DNA of 64,000 bases from Hafnia alvei (GTDB lineage Bacteria; Pseudomonadota; Gammaproteobacteria; Enterobacterales; Enterobacteriaceae): assembly GCF_964063325.1 (NCBI RefSeq), contig NZ_OZ061315.1, positions 3,534,001-3,598,000 of the forward strand, given 5' to 3'. A program made the position numbers and the translations under genes. Below the pieces are notes generated by a model. The model saw only the letters and a list, made by a program, of their open reading frames with translations, was not told the origin of the DNA and ran no database searches. Below, in pieces: positions 7,335 to 17,209 of the stretch (position 1 is its first letter; each line of letters begins with the position of its first letter).

Positions 7335-9689
7335 CTATTTCGCAGTAACCACTTCCATTCCGAATGGTGAATTTTGCAGCGCCAAGGCTAAAACTTCATC
7401 AATTCGCTTCACCGGATGGATATCCAGATCGGCCAACACGTTGTCTGGAATCTCTTCCAAATCGCGTTTGTTTTCGTCTGGGATCAGCACGGTTTTAATT
7501 CCACCGCGGTGAGCTGCCAGCAGTTTTTCTTTCAAACCACCGATAGGCAACACTAACCCACGCAGCGTAATTTCACCGGTCATAGCAACATCGGCACGCA
7601 CAGGATTACCGGTTAAGCATGAAACCAGCGCGGTGCACATCGCAATACCCGCACTTGGACCATCTTTCGGCGTAGCACCTTCAGGCACATGGACGTGAAT
7701 ATCACGCTTTTCGTAGAAATCAGGGTTGATACCCAATTTCTCAGCACGAGCGCGTACCACGGTCAACGCCGCCTGGATGGATTCCTGCATGACTTCACCT
7801 AAAGAACCGGTATACGTCAGCTTGCCTTTGCCTGGCACGCATGCGGTTTCAATCGTCAGCAAATCGCCGCCTACTTCAGTCCATGCCAAGCCAGTAACCT
7901 GACCCACGCGGTTTTCACTGTCCGCACGGCCATAGTCGTAGCGCTGCACACCTAAGAAGTCTTTCAGGTTGTCGCCGTTGATCTCAATATGCTTAACGGA
8001 TTTATCCATCAGCAGATTTTTAACCGCCTTACGGCACAGTTTTGAGATTTCACGTTCCAGACTACGCACGCCCGCTTCACGCGTGTAATAGCGAATAATG
8101 CCGCTAATTGCGCTGTCATCAACCGTCAACTCACCTTTTTTCAGTGCGTTGCGTTCCAACTGTTTTGGCAGCAGATGCTGTTTCGCAATGTTGAGCTTTT
8201 CATCTTCGGTGTAACCCGACAGACGAATCACTTCCATACGATCCAACAACGGCGCAGGAATGTTCATCGAGTTCGATGTTGCCACAAACATCACGTCAGA
8301 CAGATCGTAATCAACTTCCAGATAGTGGTCGTTGAACGCGATATTCTGTTCTGGATCCAGAACTTCCAGCAGCGCTGAAGCCGGATCGCCACGCATGTCC
8401 GAAGACATTTTGTCGATCTCATCGAGCAGGAACAGTGGGTTTTTCACCCCAACCTTGGCCATCTTCTGGATCAGTTTACCCGGCATAGAACCGATATAAG
8501 TACGACGATGGCCGCGAATTTCGGCTTCATCACGCACGCCACCCAGCGCCATACGGACATACTGACGCCCCGTAGCACGGGCAATAGACTGACCCAAAGA
8601 GGTCTTACCGACCCCTGGAGGCCCAACCAGACAGAGGATAGGCCCTTTAATTTTGCTAACACGACTCTGAACCGCTAAATATTCCAGAATTCGGTCTTTG
8701 ACGCGCTCAAGACCGTAATGATCGGTATCCAGAATTTCCTGCGCTTTATTTAGATCTTTTTTGACCTTGCTGCGCGCATTCCACGGAACCTGAATCATCC
8801 AATCGATATAGCCACGCACCACGGTTGCTTCAGCGGACATCGGCGACATCATCTTCAGCTTTTGCAGCTCGGCTTCCGTTTTCTCGCGCGCGTCTTTCGG
8901 CATTTTTGCCGCTTCGATTTTGCGTTTCAGCGCTTCGAATTCGTCTGGCGTGTCGTCCATTTCGCCCAGTTCTTTCTGAATCGCTTTCATTTGCTCATTC
9001 AGATAGTACTCGCGCTGGCTCTTTTCCATCTGCTTTTTAACGCGGTTACGAATGCGTTTTTCAACCTGCAGCAGATCGATTTCAGACTCCATCATCGCCA
9101 TCAGATATTCTAGACGCTCGGTCACGTCTGACATTTCCAGCACGGCCTGCTTGTCGTTTAACTTCAACGGCATGTGTGCAGCAATGGTATCTGCCAGCTT
9201 AGCCGCATCGTCAATACTGTTGAGCGATGTCAGCACTTCTGGTGGGATCTTTTTATTCAGTTTGATATAGCCTTCAAACTGATTAATGGCGGTACGAACC
9301 AGCACTTCTTGTTCGCGCTCGTCCATTTCTGGAATTTCTAAATATTCAGCCTGTGCAGCAAAATGTTCACCACTGTCAGATAACGTAGTGATTTTCGCAC
9401 GCTGAAGTCCCTCAACCAGCACTTTGACGGTGCCATCGGGCAATTTCAGCATCTGTAAAATAGAGGCAACGGTACCTACAGAGAAAAGGTCATTTACCCC
9501 TGGTTCATCCGTTGAGGCTTCCTTTTGCGCGACCAGCAGGATCTTCTTGTCGTGATCCATTGCGGCTTCTAGGCACCGGATTGACTTTTCCCGGCCTACG
9601 AACAATGGAATCACCATGTGCGGATAAACCACCACATCGCGCAGAGGCAATACGGGGATTTCTATGCGTTCGGAACGCTCAGGATTCAT
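7335..9689 (-). CDS. lon: ATP-dependent protease Lon
   Basis: Lon is a cytoplasmic homohexamer that degrades damaged proteins and short-lived regulators such as SulA and RcsA. The 784 residues equal the E. coli length. Domains in order are the N-terminal substrate domain (about 10-200), a coiled coil (about 210-300), the AAA+ module with Walker A GPPGVGKTS and Walker B LFLLDEID, and the C-terminal protease. The Ser-Lys dyad site is in PKDGPSAG. A sigma-32 type promoter lies upstream (9778-9806), as in E. coli. Confidence 0.98.
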   Translation of the reverse strand: MNPERSERIEIPVLPLRDVVVYPHMVIPLFVGREKSIRCLEAAMDHDKKILLVAQKEASTDEPGVNDLFSVGTVASILQMLKLPDGTVKVLVEGLQRAKITTLSDSGEHFAAQAEYLEIPEMDEREQEVLVRTAINQFEGYIKLNKKIPPEVLTSLNSIDDAAKLADTIAAHMPLKLNDKQAVLEMSDVTERLEYLMAMMESEIDLLQVEKRIRNRVKKQMEKSQREYYLNEQMKAIQKELGEMDDTPDEFEALKRKIEAAKMPKDAREKTEAELQKLKMMSPMSAEATVVRGYIDWMIQVPWNARSKVKKDLNKAQEILDTDHYGLERVKDRILEYLAVQSRVSKIKGPILCLVGPPGVGKTSLGQSIARATGRQYVRMALGGVRDEAEIRGHRRTYIGSMPGKLIQKMAKVGVKNPLFLLDEIDKMSSDMRGDPASALLEVLDPEQNIAFNDHYLEVDYDLSDVMFVATSNSMNIPAPLLDRMEVIRLSGYTEDEKLNIAKQHLLPKQLERNALKKGELTVDDSAISGIIRYYTREAGVRSLEREISKLCRKAVKNLLMDKSVKHIEINGDNLKDFLGVQRYDYGRADSENRVGQVTGLAWTEVGGDLLTIETACVPGKGKLTYTGSLGEVMQESIQAALTVVRARAEKLGINPDFYEKRDIHVHVPEGATPKDGPSAGIAMCTALVSCLTGNPVRADVAMTGEITLRGLVLPIGGLKEKLLAAHRGGIKTVLIPDENKRDLEEIPDNVLADLDIHPVKRIDEVLALALQNSPFGMEVVTAK

Positions 9690-9777
9690 AGAGCTCTCTC
9701 TTAGTTTAGCTTCCGCCAGGTTATGGGAATCTTACAACCCGTTTTACGTTGTTGCTTCACCCAGTTTGTATCTGAGT

Positions 9778-9806
9778 ATATGGGGATGTTTACCAGGGAT
9801 TCAACG
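9778..9806 (-). promoter_or_regulatory. Heat-shock (sigma-32) promoter of lon
   Basis: On the minus strand, CGTTGAA is followed after 14 bases by CCCCATAT. This matches the sigma-32 pattern CTTGAA-N(12-16)-CCCCATNT and the known layout of the E. coli lon promoter. It lies about 90 bases before the lon start. Confidence 0.8.
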
Positions 9807-9819
9807 CAAACAACAACAG

Positions 9820-9852
9820 AAAAAAAAATGGGAGATAAAATCCCCCATTTTA
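9820..9852 (-). terminator. Terminator downstream of clpX
   Basis: On the minus strand an AATGGG(G)GAT / ATC(T)CCCATT stem with a short loop is followed by a run of eight or nine T residues. It separates clpX from the lon promoter just beyond. Confidence 0.85.
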
Positions 9853-9879
9853 TTGATAACCCATCAGTTTACTGGCTAA

Positions 9880-11151
9880 TTATTCGCCAGAAGCTTGTGC
9901 TTCTGGTTTGCCATAAATCAGCATTGGCTCCGCCTGACCTTCAATGACGTTTTCGTCGACAACCACTTTTTCGACGTTTTCCATTGATGGTAAGTCGTAC
10001 ATCGTTTCCAGCAACGCGCCTTCAACGATAGAACGCAGACCACGAGCACCTGTTTTACGCGCCATCGCTTTTTTCGCGATAGCCGTCAGGGCTTCGTCAC
10101 GGAACTCCAGATCTACACCTTCCAGATTAAATAATGCCTGATACTGTTTGGTCAGGGCATTTTTTGGCTCTTTCAGGATCTGAATCAGCGCGTCTTCACT
10201 CAGTTCACGCAGGGTAGCGACAACTGGCAAACGACCGATGAACTCAGGGATCAGACCAAATTTGATCAAATCTTCTGGTTCTGCCTGAGCCAGCAACTCG
10301 CCTTCGGTTGCTTTTTCAGACAACGCTTTAACCGTTGCGCCAAAACCAATACCGGTGCCGGTATTCACACGCTGGCCAATCACTTTATCCAAGCCGGCGA
10401 AAGCACCGCCACAGATAAACAGGATCTTAGAGGTATCAACCTGTAAGAATTCCTGCTGTGGATGCTTACGGCCGCCCTGAGGTGGAACCGCAGCGATAGT
10501 ACCTTCAATCAGCTTCAGCAATGCCTGCTGTACGCCTTCACCTGAAACATCACGGGTGATAGACGGGTTGTCAGACTTACGAGAAATCTTATCGATTTCA
10601 TCAATGTATACGATACCGCGCTGTGCTTTCTGAACGTCGTAATCACACTTCTGCAATAGCTTCTGAATGATATTTTCAACGTCTTCGCCCACATAACCGG
10701 CTTCGGTTAGGGTCGTTGCATCAGCCATGGTAAATGGCACATCAAGGAAACGTGCCAGCGTTTCCGCCAGCAAAGTTTTACCGCTACCGGTTGGACCGAT
10801 CAGCAAGATATTACTTTTGCCCAGTTCGACACCGTTGCTGCTATCGCCGTTACGCAGGCGCTTGTAGTGGTTATACACCGCTACCGCCAAGACTTTTTTC
10901 GCCTGTTCCTGACCAATAACGTAATCATCTAAATGGTTACGGATTTCATGCGGCGTTGGCAGAGAGCTGCGCTCACGGTGTGGAGCAACTTCTTTAATCT
11001 CTTCGCGAATGATGTCATTACACAGATCGACACACTCGTCGCAGATATACACTGACGGCCCGGCGATCAGCTTACGAACTTCATGCTGGCTTTTGCCGCA
11101 AAAAGAACAGTACAGCAGCTTGCCTGAACCGTCTTTGCGCTTATCTGTCAT
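9880..11151 (-). CDS. clpX: ClpX, unfoldase subunit of ClpXP
   Basis: ClpX forms an AAA+ hexamer that unfolds tagged proteins and feeds them into ClpP. The N-terminal zinc-binding domain has Cys pairs in YCSFC and YICDEC. The ATPase has Walker A GPTGSGKT, Walker B IVYIDEID and the pore loop around EAGYVGEDV. The loop with IGF (NTGTGIGFG) contacts ClpP. Length is 423 residues, against 424 in E. coli. It lies 265 bases downstream of clpP, so it may also have its own promoter. Confidence 0.98.
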   Translation of the reverse strand: MTDKRKDGSGKLLYCSFCGKSQHEVRKLIAGPSVYICDECVDLCNDIIREEIKEVAPHRERSSLPTPHEIRNHLDDYVIGQEQAKKVLAVAVYNHYKRLRNGDSSNGVELGKSNILLIGPTGSGKTLLAETLARFLDVPFTMADATTLTEAGYVGEDVENIIQKLLQKCDYDVQKAQRGIVYIDEIDKISRKSDNPSITRDVSGEGVQQALLKLIEGTIAAVPPQGGRKHPQQEFLQVDTSKILFICGGAFAGLDKVIGQRVNTGTGIGFGATVKALSEKATEGELLAQAEPEDLIKFGLIPEFIGRLPVVATLRELSEDALIQILKEPKNALTKQYQALFNLEGVDLEFRDEALTAIAKKAMARKTGARGLRSIVEGALLETMYDLPSMENVEKVVVDENVIEGQAEPMLIYGKPEAQASGE

Positions 11152-11273
11152 CAGTAAACCTCTTTCATTAAGTATCTGTCCCGTCGAATCAGCCTATTAC
11201 GGCTAAGACCGCTCAACGGCAGTGCGACCAATCTGCGCAAAACGGCCTATCAGCGTAGTCTATGTAACCCATT

Positions 11274-11300
11274 AGCGCGATGCGGGCATCGCTCCGCGCT
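11274..11300. repeat. GC-rich palindrome between clpP and clpX
   Basis: The sequence agcgcg-at-gcg / cgc-tc-cgcgct forms an imperfect hairpin without a clear T run. It lies in the 265-base clpP-clpX gap. It could attenuate or stabilise the mRNA; nothing else in the gap was recognisable. Confidence 0.35.
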
Positions 11301-11416
11301 TTATATTCACTATAGTATATCGGCAACCCGCCGTAACATGATAGTCACGCTATCGGCGGCTGGACGAGATAATAGGTCTCACAGACGTCCTGAATCTAGG
11401 CCGTAGTCTGACACAA

Positions 11417-12037
11417 TCAGCCGCGGTGAGTCATTACCGAATCAACCAAGCCGTACTCTACAGCTTCGTCCGCTGACAAGAAGCGGTCACGTTCGGTATC
11501 ACGCTCGATTTCTTCGAGCGATTTACCTGAATGTTTTGCCATTAGCTCATTCATACGAGCTTTAACTTTCAGGATTTCTTTGGCGTGAATTTCAATATCC
11601 GTCGCCTGCCCTTGGAAACCACCCAACGGCTGGTGAATCATCACGCGTGAATTTGGCAGGCAGAAACGCTTACCTTTCGCCCCTGCCGTCAGCAGAAACG
11701 CGCCCATGGAACACGCCTGTCCCATACAGATGGTGCTCACATCGGGTTTGATAAACTGCATGGTGTCATAAATTGACATGCCTGCAGTAATAACGCCACC
11801 CGGTGAGTTGATATAAAGATGGATATCTTTCTCTGGGTTTTCTGCTTCGAGGAACAGCATCTGAGCCACGATCAGATTTGCCATGTGATCTTCAACCTGA
11901 CCAGTCAGGAAGATGATTCGTTCTTTCAACAGACGGGAAAAAATATCGTATGAACGTTCGCCACGCGAAGTCTGTTCAACAACCATTGGCACTAAGGCCA
12001 TGTGCGGTGCTAAATCACGCTCGCCACTGTATGACAT
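11417..12037 (-). CDS. clpP: ClpP, proteolytic subunit of ClpXP/ClpAP
   Basis: ClpP forms a double heptameric serine peptidase chamber. The catalytic triad is visible: Ser in GQACSMGAFLL, His in RVMIHQPLGG, and Asp in the ERDTERDRFLSADEA region. The 206-residue length fits E. coli ClpP (207), including the short N-terminal propeptide (MSYSGERDLAPHMALVP) that is removed on assembly. It lies between tig and clpX on the same strand, the conserved enterobacterial order. Confidence 0.98.
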   Translation of the reverse strand: MSYSGERDLAPHMALVPMVVEQTSRGERSYDIFSRLLKERIIFLTGQVEDHMANLIVAQMLFLEAENPEKDIHLYINSPGGVITAGMSIYDTMQFIKPDVSTICMGQACSMGAFLLTAGAKGKRFCLPNSRVMIHQPLGGFQGQATDIEIHAKEILKVKARMNELMAKHSGKSLEEIERDTERDRFLSADEAVEYGLVDSVMTHRG

Positions 12038-12193
12038 TAACCGTCTCCTATAGAAATCACTTTGGCATTATTTGCTTTGATTCTACTGTAGATAAACTAT
12101 GTTGACCATGCTCAACTGTCTGTGTCTGTTGTTATAGGTTAGACACTTAGCCAATATTTGGGGACAGTAATCAAAGAAATAAACCTTTTCCCA

Positions 12194-12227
12194 TAAAAAA
12201 ACCTTCGCCCAAGAGCGAAGGTTTTTA
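12194..12227 (-). terminator. Terminator downstream of tig
   Basis: A perfect 10-bp stem aaaccttcgc / gcgaaggttt with a 6-base loop is followed by a T run on the minus strand. It is 35 bases after the tig stop and before clpP. Confidence 0.85.
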
Positions 12228-12261
12228 TTACTTCGGAACGAATAAGCCGTTCAGAGCAACA

Positions 12262-13566
12262 TTACGCAGCCTGAGTCTGGTTCATCAGTTCGCTGAAGTT
12301 GGTCGCTTTTTCAGACACTTTAGCGCTAGCCAGCAGTGCTTCAACAGCTTGTTCTTCCAGAGCAACATTACGCATGTTGTTCATCAGCTCTTTATTTTTG
12401 CTGTAGAACTCAACCACTTCTTTTGGATCTTCGTAAGCAGAAGCCATTTCTTCGATCAGCGCTTTAACGCGATCTTCATCAGCTTTCAGCTCTTTCTTGG
12501 TGATAACTTCACCCAGCAACAGACCTACAACAACGCGACGTTTAGCCTGTTCTTCGAACAGTTCGCGTGGCAGTTCCAGAGCTTGTTTCTCGTTGCCACC
12601 GAAACGCTGTGCAGCCTGACGACGCAGAACGTCAACTTCACCGTCAATCAGTGCAGCTGGAACGTCGATGTCGTTTGCTTTAACCAGACCGTCGATAACC
12701 TGAGACTTGATACGGTTACGTACTGCGCCTTTCAGTTCGCGTTCCATGTTTTTACGCACTTCAGCTTTCAGACCATCCAGAGAACCATCAGCAACGCCGA
12801 AACGTTTGATGAATTCTTCGGTGAATTCTGGCAGTTCGCGTTCTTCAACTTTCTTCAGAACGATATCGAATTTAGCCGCTTTACCTTTCAGGTTTTCAGC
12901 GTGGTAATCTTCTGGGAAGGTCACTTCGATAGCGAATTCTTCACCCGCTTTGTGGCCCAGAATACCTTCTTCGAAACCTGGGATCATACGACCCTGGCCC
13001 ATTGCCAGAACGAAATCAGAGGCTTTGCCGCCTTCGAAAACTTCGCCGTCGATAGAACCGGTGAAATCTACGGTTACGCGGTCTTCAGCTTCAACTGCAC
13101 GTTCGATTGCAGTCCAAGTTGCCTGCTGCTTACGCAGGGTGTCCAGCATCGCGTCAACGTCAGCGTCAGTTACTTCAACAACTGGCTTTTCAACTTCGAT
13201 GCTTTCCAGATCTTTCAGATCGATCTCTGGGTAAACTTCGAATTCAACCGCGAAAGAGAAGTCTTCGCCCAGTTTGTATTCGCCTGGTACATAGTTAGGC
13301 GCGCCAGCTGGATTCAGTTTTTCTTTGATGATCGCATCAACGAAGTTACGCTGCATCAGATCGCCCAGAACGTCCTGGCGAACAGATGCGCCATAACGCT
13401 GAGAGATAATGTGCATTGGCACTTTACCTTTACGGAAGCCGTCGATACGTGCTTTTTTAGCCACGTTGACCAGCTCACTGTTTACTGCTTTTTCAATGCT
13501 GTCGGCTGCAACAGTAATATTTACGCGGCGGCCAAGGCCTTCGGTGGTTTCAACAGAAACTTGCAT
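12262..13566 (-). CDS. tig: Trigger factor, ribosome-associated chaperone
   Basis: Trigger factor binds ribosomal protein L23 at the exit tunnel and shields nascent chains. Domains in order are the ribosome-binding domain with the signature GFRKGKVP (about 43-50), the FKBP-type isomerase domain (about 150-245, VTVDFTGSIDGEVFEGG), and the C-terminal helical arms. I chose the ATG at 13566 (MQVSVETT), which matches E. coli, has GAGGT upstream, and gives 434 residues. A non-ATG extension to 13599 is not supported. The antisense 466-codon open frame over this gene is a codon-bias shadow. Confidence 0.97.
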   Translation of the reverse strand: MQVSVETTEGLGRRVNITVAADSIEKAVNSELVNVAKKARIDGFRKGKVPMHIISQRYGASVRQDVLGDLMQRNFVDAIIKEKLNPAGAPNYVPGEYKLGEDFSFAVEFEVYPEIDLKDLESIEVEKPVVEVTDADVDAMLDTLRKQQATWTAIERAVEAEDRVTVDFTGSIDGEVFEGGKASDFVLAMGQGRMIPGFEEGILGHKAGEEFAIEVTFPEDYHAENLKGKAAKFDIVLKKVEERELPEFTEEFIKRFGVADGSLDGLKAEVRKNMERELKGAVRNRIKSQVIDGLVKANDIDVPAALIDGEVDVLRRQAAQRFGGNEKQALELPRELFEEQAKRRVVVGLLLGEVITKKELKADEDRVKALIEEMASAYEDPKEVVEFYSKNKELMNNMRNVALEEQAVEALLASAKVSEKATNFSELMNQTQAA

Positions 13567-13689
13567 CTTATACCTCAAAAAATCACAGTGCTCGGTCAAC
13601 TCCAGAAGTCGTTTTCAATGAAGAAAACCCGACTTCACAGAACCGGGACGGCCGCTTTCAGCAGAACCGTGTTCCCTGTTTATCCCTTC

Positions 13690-13805
13690 TTACTTGAAGC
13701 CGCTACGGTGTTGGCTGCGGTTATTCACCCTAATCACTTACCGGTGTAAGCTCATCGGGATTCACTCGCTGGCCGCCTAGCAACAACATCAAGTACTTTG
13801 GGCGT
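13690..13805. repeat. ERIC element, diverged copy
   Basis: The centre reads ttattcaccctaatcactta followed by ggtgtaagctcatcgggatt. This matches the two inverted primer-type cores of ERIC/IRU elements (CCCCAGTCACTTAC and GTAAGCTCCTGGGGATTC). The ends (tacttgaag ... tcaagta) are also ERIC-like. It is related to the copies at 25085 and 29785 and lies within the tig upstream region. Confidence 0.75.
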
Positions 13806-14021
13806 AGAAGCGTCCCGAATACATTCAGGAAAAAATAGACGCGACATTATAGCGATGCATGAGCGATGAGTCGAGAACCGCACGCCAACTGTCCGCGGCG
13901 TGATTCACAGTTTCGAGCGATACCTCGGCAACTCGGGTACAACAGTAGAACGTTGTAGCGCCAAGTTCCACGGGCCAAAGTCACGAAATCGCGTGCGCAC
14001 CTAAGTCATAAAGTTGCTACA

Positions 14022-14050
14022 CAAAAAGAAACGGCCACTCGGGCCGTTTC
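14022..14050 (-). terminator. Terminator downstream of bolA
   Basis: A perfect 9-bp stem gaaacggcc / ggccgtttc with a 5-base loop is followed by TTTTTGT on the minus strand. It lies about 95 bases beyond the bolA stop. Confidence 0.75.
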
Positions 14051-14145
14051 TCGTCAAACACGCTATTAATACAGCAAAAACGGCTAAGAGTTCCACCTTC
14101 GTGGTAATTTACTTGCCTTTTCGCCGCCTATTTAAGCAAGTTAGC

Positions 14146-14460
14146 TTAGGCTAGGGTGCCAGCCCCGCGACAGGGTGGTGATGCAGGAACCGTATCTTGC
14201 AACGCCTCCCACTCTTTATGGGTATAGGTATGTAAGGCTAACGCATGCACACCATCAGCCAGTTCCTCTGACAGAACGCCATATATAGAACGATGACGCG
14301 TCAAGAAGCGCTCGCCTTGGAAACGATCGCTAACCATGACAACTTTAAAGTGACTTTCAGAACCTGCCGGTACGTTATGGCGATAGCTTTCATCAACCAC
14401 CTCAAGATAGAAAGGTTCAAACGCGGCGCGTAACTTTGCTTCTATCTGTTCTCTCATCAT
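14146..14460 (-). CDS. bolA: BolA, stress-responsive transcription / Fe-S related protein
   Basis: BolA is a small regulator that alters cell shape in stationary phase and partners with monothiol glutaredoxin. The product is 104 residues (105 in E. coli). It has the conserved class II KH-like core VVDESYRHNVPAGSESHFKV and a C-terminal HALALHTYT helix with the invariant His. The ATG at 14460 has AGGGGAT upstream and begins like the E. coli protein (MMRE). A start at 14475 is less likely. It is divergent from yajG. Confidence 0.95.
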   Translation of the reverse strand: MMREQIEAKLRAAFEPFYLEVVDESYRHNVPAGSESHFKVVMVSDRFQGERFLTRHRSIYGVLSEELADGVHALALHTYTHKEWEALQDTVPASPPCRGAGTLA

Positions 14461-14958
14461 AAGATATCCCCTCATACTGCATCGGCAGAAAGAGCGCTGC
14501 TCTTAATGGAATGTATTTCCTTCTCGGAACGGCTAAGCCATCACAAGTATTATCAGTGGCAGCCCGCATCAGGGGCGGACAAACGCCCAATCGGAAAACA
14601 CATCTTAACGTTAAGCGTAGCTGTTTTTTCACAACTAACGCCGCTACAAAACATTTTTATCGTGTTTTGCGTAGCGTAACTTATAAAAATTTTCTGTCTA
14701 TCATTCAAATGGGTGGCTTTAAAAGTCAGTTTAATGTTTAAACAGAAAGACAAAACGCCACCACGTTAGTGATTTCATTATCCTTAAGATAAAAATATTT
14801 ATAGGGGGCTTCAACATCCCAATGGCAATGCTATGATGGCGGATATTTTGTCCGTAAAGCCCGTTGGCTCGTCATAATCATACTCAGTCATAACTCAGTC
14901 ATAGATGAAGGATGAGCACGGCGTCTTCCCACGTAAAATGGTTATTAACTCGATGAAT
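14461..14958. other. Divergent bolA / yajG intergenic region
   Basis: About 500 bases separate the two start codons and must carry both promoters. I did not find a convincing consensus promoter or a gearbox element for bolA by eye. Short open frames here (for example on the minus strand at 14553-14753) lack ribosome sites and similarity, so I do not call them. Confidence 0.4.
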
Positions 14959-15537
14959 ATGATCAAAAAACTGTTTTTCCCGCTTTTGGCCGTTTTCGCT
15001 TTGGCCGGATGCGCAACCAGCACCAATACAATAGACGTTAACCCTAAGATGGCCTTGCCACAGCAGGATCCAACCTTGCAAGGCATCACGATCAGCATTA
15101 ACGGTGCGGATGTTCGCCAAGATAAGGCGCTGGCAAAAGTTAATCGCGATGGTGAGTTAGTCACGCTGACGCCTTCACGCGATCTGCGTTTCTTGCTGCA
15201 GGAAGTGTTGGAAAATCAGATGACTAAGCGCGGTTATATGGTCGGTCCAAGCGGCGCTGTTGATTTGCAGATCGTTGTCAACCAGCTGTATGCCGATGTG
15301 AAAGAAGGCAATCTGCGTTACAACATCACCACCAATGCTGATATTTCTATCATCGCACAGGCGAAAAATGGTAATAAGCAGGTGAAAAACTATCGCTCTG
15401 TTTACAACGAGCAAGGTGCATTTACCGCATCGAATAGCAAAATCACTAATGCCGTCAATAATACCATGTCAGACATCGTATCTAACATGGCGCAAGACAC
15501 TAGCATCAGCGACTTCATCAAAGCCAACGCACGTTAA
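14959..15537 (+). CDS. yajG: Lipoprotein YajG
   Basis: The product is a predicted lipoprotein with a signal peptide and lipobox LAGC (Cys about residue 17). It closely resembles E. coli YajG (192 residues), including DVNPKMALPQQDPTLQG and NLRYNITT. YajG-like proteins are outer-membrane lipoproteins of unsettled function. The ATG at 14959 gives exactly 192 residues. An ATG two codons upstream (14953) is almost equally plausible, and the frame is open back to 14905. It is followed by ampG after 116 bases, the same pairing as in E. coli. Confidence 0.9.
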   Translation: MIKKLFFPLLAVFALAGCATSTNTIDVNPKMALPQQDPTLQGITISINGADVRQDKALAKVNRDGELVTLTPSRDLRFLLQEVLENQMTKRGYMVGPSGAVDLQIVVNQLYADVKEGNLRYNITTNADISIIAQAKNGNKQVKNYRSVYNEQGAFTASNSKITNAVNNTMSDIVSNMAQDTSISDFIKANAR

Positions 15538-15653
15538 TCTCTATGCTCAGAGCCATTCGTTTTGCCGGATAAGAGCACGATCGAATGATGATGAGCATAC
15601 GCCGTTTTCACCCCGCTCTGCCCGACCTTGGGCAGAGCATGGGAATCAATTGA

Positions 15654-17135
15654 ATGTCTAATTCAAACTTAGCTATTTTCACCCAGCGTAATACGGTCAT
15701 TTTATTACTGTTGGGTTTTGCCTCTGGCCTTCCTCTCGCATTAACTTCCGGTACACTTCAGGCTTGGATGACCGTTGCCAACGTCGATCTCAAAACGATC
15801 GGATTCTTTTCACTGGTTGGTCAGGCCTACGTTTTTAAATTCCTATGGTCACCGATGATGGATCGCTATACGCCTTCCTTCCTTGGTCGCCGCCGTGGCT
15901 GGCTTTTAGTGACTCAAATCCTGCTACTTATCACCATCTTTGCCATGGGATTACTCAATCCTATCCAGCATCTGTGGTGGCTGGCAGGATTGGCCGTCAT
16001 CGTCGCATTCTGCTCAGCCTCCCAAGATATTGTCTTCGACGCCTATAAAACTGATTTGCTTAGCGCTGAAGAACGCGGAACCGGCGCGGCTGTTTCCGTT
16101 TTGGGCTATCGGCTGGCGATGCTGGTTTCCGGTGGGTTAGCGCTGTGGTTAGCCGATCGCTATTTTGGCTGGCAAGGCACCTATTGGCTGATGGCTGGTT
16201 TAATGCTGATCGGTATCGCTGCTACGCTATTTGCTCCAGAACCTCAGGTATCAGCGCCTGCACCACGCACGCTTGAACAGGCCGTGATTGAGCCGCTTAA
16301 GGATTTCTTTGGCCGAAATAATGCGTGGCTAATTTTATTACTCATCGTGATGTACAAGATGGGTGATGCTTTCGCCGGCAGTTTGAGCACAACGTTTCTG
16401 ATTCGCGGTGTCGGATTCGACGCGGGTGAAGTTGGTATCGTCAACAAAACGTTAGGGTTGTTTGCCACCATCGTTGGCGCCTTGTTTGGCGGCGTACTGA
16501 TGCAACGCCTGTCCCTTTTCCGCGCATTGATGCTATTTGGTATCTTGCAAGGGGTATCCAATTTTGGCTACTGGCTGCTGGCGGTGACCGATAAAAACCT
16601 GCTCACCATGGGCAGCGCCATTTTTCTGGAGAACCTCTGTGGGGGAATGGGCACCGCGGCATTCGTCGCACTGTTAATGACGCTGTGTAACAAGTCATTC
16701 TCAGCAACCCAATTCGCTCTATTGTCGGCGCTTTCAGCCGTAGGTCGTGTCTATGTAGGGCCGGTTGCGGGTTGGTTTGTTGAATTACATGGCTGGCCGT
16801 TGTTCTATCTTTTCTCGATCGTCGCCGCCGTTCCTGGGCTCTTGCTGCTGGTCGCCTGCCGCAAAACCTTGGAATACACACAAACCACCGGTGAGTTCTC
16901 GCGCCGAACCCGCTTTGCTCGAGCCTATAAGCTGGCCTCTCAATCACTGTTGGTCGGATGCATTTTGATTGCATTATGGCTGCTTGGGCTGCTCGTAGAA
17001 ACTCTTTCTGGCTCGAGTGCTGATGTCCTCATGGATTGGCTGTTAAATATTGGTTTATTGCTGAGCTTATTTGGCATTTTACTTGGCGCGGGTTTGGATT
17101 ATCGCAGCCAGCGCGATCTACAGCCGACAATTTAA
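15654..17135 (+). CDS. ampG: AmpG muropeptide permease
   Basis: AmpG is an inner-membrane major-facilitator transporter. It imports GlcNAc-anhydroMurNAc peptides released from the cell wall, feeding recycling and, through AmpR, the induction of AmpC beta-lactamase. The 493-residue product (491 in E. coli) shows about 14 hydrophobic segments. The family motif near the N-terminus reads GFASGLPLALTSGTLQAWM. No ampC or ampR lies in this window. The gene ends with a strong terminator and may be co-transcribed with yajG. Confidence 0.95.
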   Translation: MSNSNLAIFTQRNTVILLLLGFASGLPLALTSGTLQAWMTVANVDLKTIGFFSLVGQAYVFKFLWSPMMDRYTPSFLGRRRGWLLVTQILLLITIFAMGLLNPIQHLWWLAGLAVIVAFCSASQDIVFDAYKTDLLSAEERGTGAAVSVLGYRLAMLVSGGLALWLADRYFGWQGTYWLMAGLMLIGIAATLFAPEPQVSAPAPRTLEQAVIEPLKDFFGRNNAWLILLLIVMYKMGDAFAGSLSTTFLIRGVGFDAGEVGIVNKTLGLFATIVGALFGGVLMQRLSLFRALMLFGILQGVSNFGYWLLAVTDKNLLTMGSAIFLENLCGGMGTAAFVALLMTLCNKSFSATQFALLSALSAVGRVYVGPVAGWFVELHGWPLFYLFSIVAAVPGLLLLVACRKTLEYTQTTGEFSRRTRFARAYKLASQSLLVGCILIALWLLGLLVETLSGSSADVLMDWLLNIGLLLSLFGILLGAGLDYRSQRDLQPTI

Positions 17136-17177
17136 TTCCGTAACTAAATTAATTTAAGTCTTAAAATAATAAAAAAA

Positions 17178-17209
17178 ACGCTGCCTATATTTTAGGCAGC
17201 GTTTTTTTT
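17178..17209. terminator. Terminator downstream of ampG
   Basis: An 11-bp perfect stem aacgctgccta / taggcagcgtt has a 4-base loop, eight T residues after it and eight A residues before it. It could work in both directions, but only ampG faces it. Confidence 0.9.

Larger units (their letters stand above)
13567..14145. other. Long intergenic region bolA-tig
   Basis: This 579-base gap holds, from the tig side, a perfect gaagtcg / cgacttc hairpin just before tig, then an ERIC-like element at 13690-13805. About 200 bases without recognisable features follow, then the bolA terminator at 14022-14050. I saw no coding potential on either strand. Confidence 0.6.

Noticed and set aside
12349..13749. 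Long open frame of 466 codons on the plus strand opposite tig
   Set aside because: It lies fully antisense to the well-supported tig gene, its sequence is low-complexity Phe/Asn-rich as expected from reversed codons, and it has no ribosome site.
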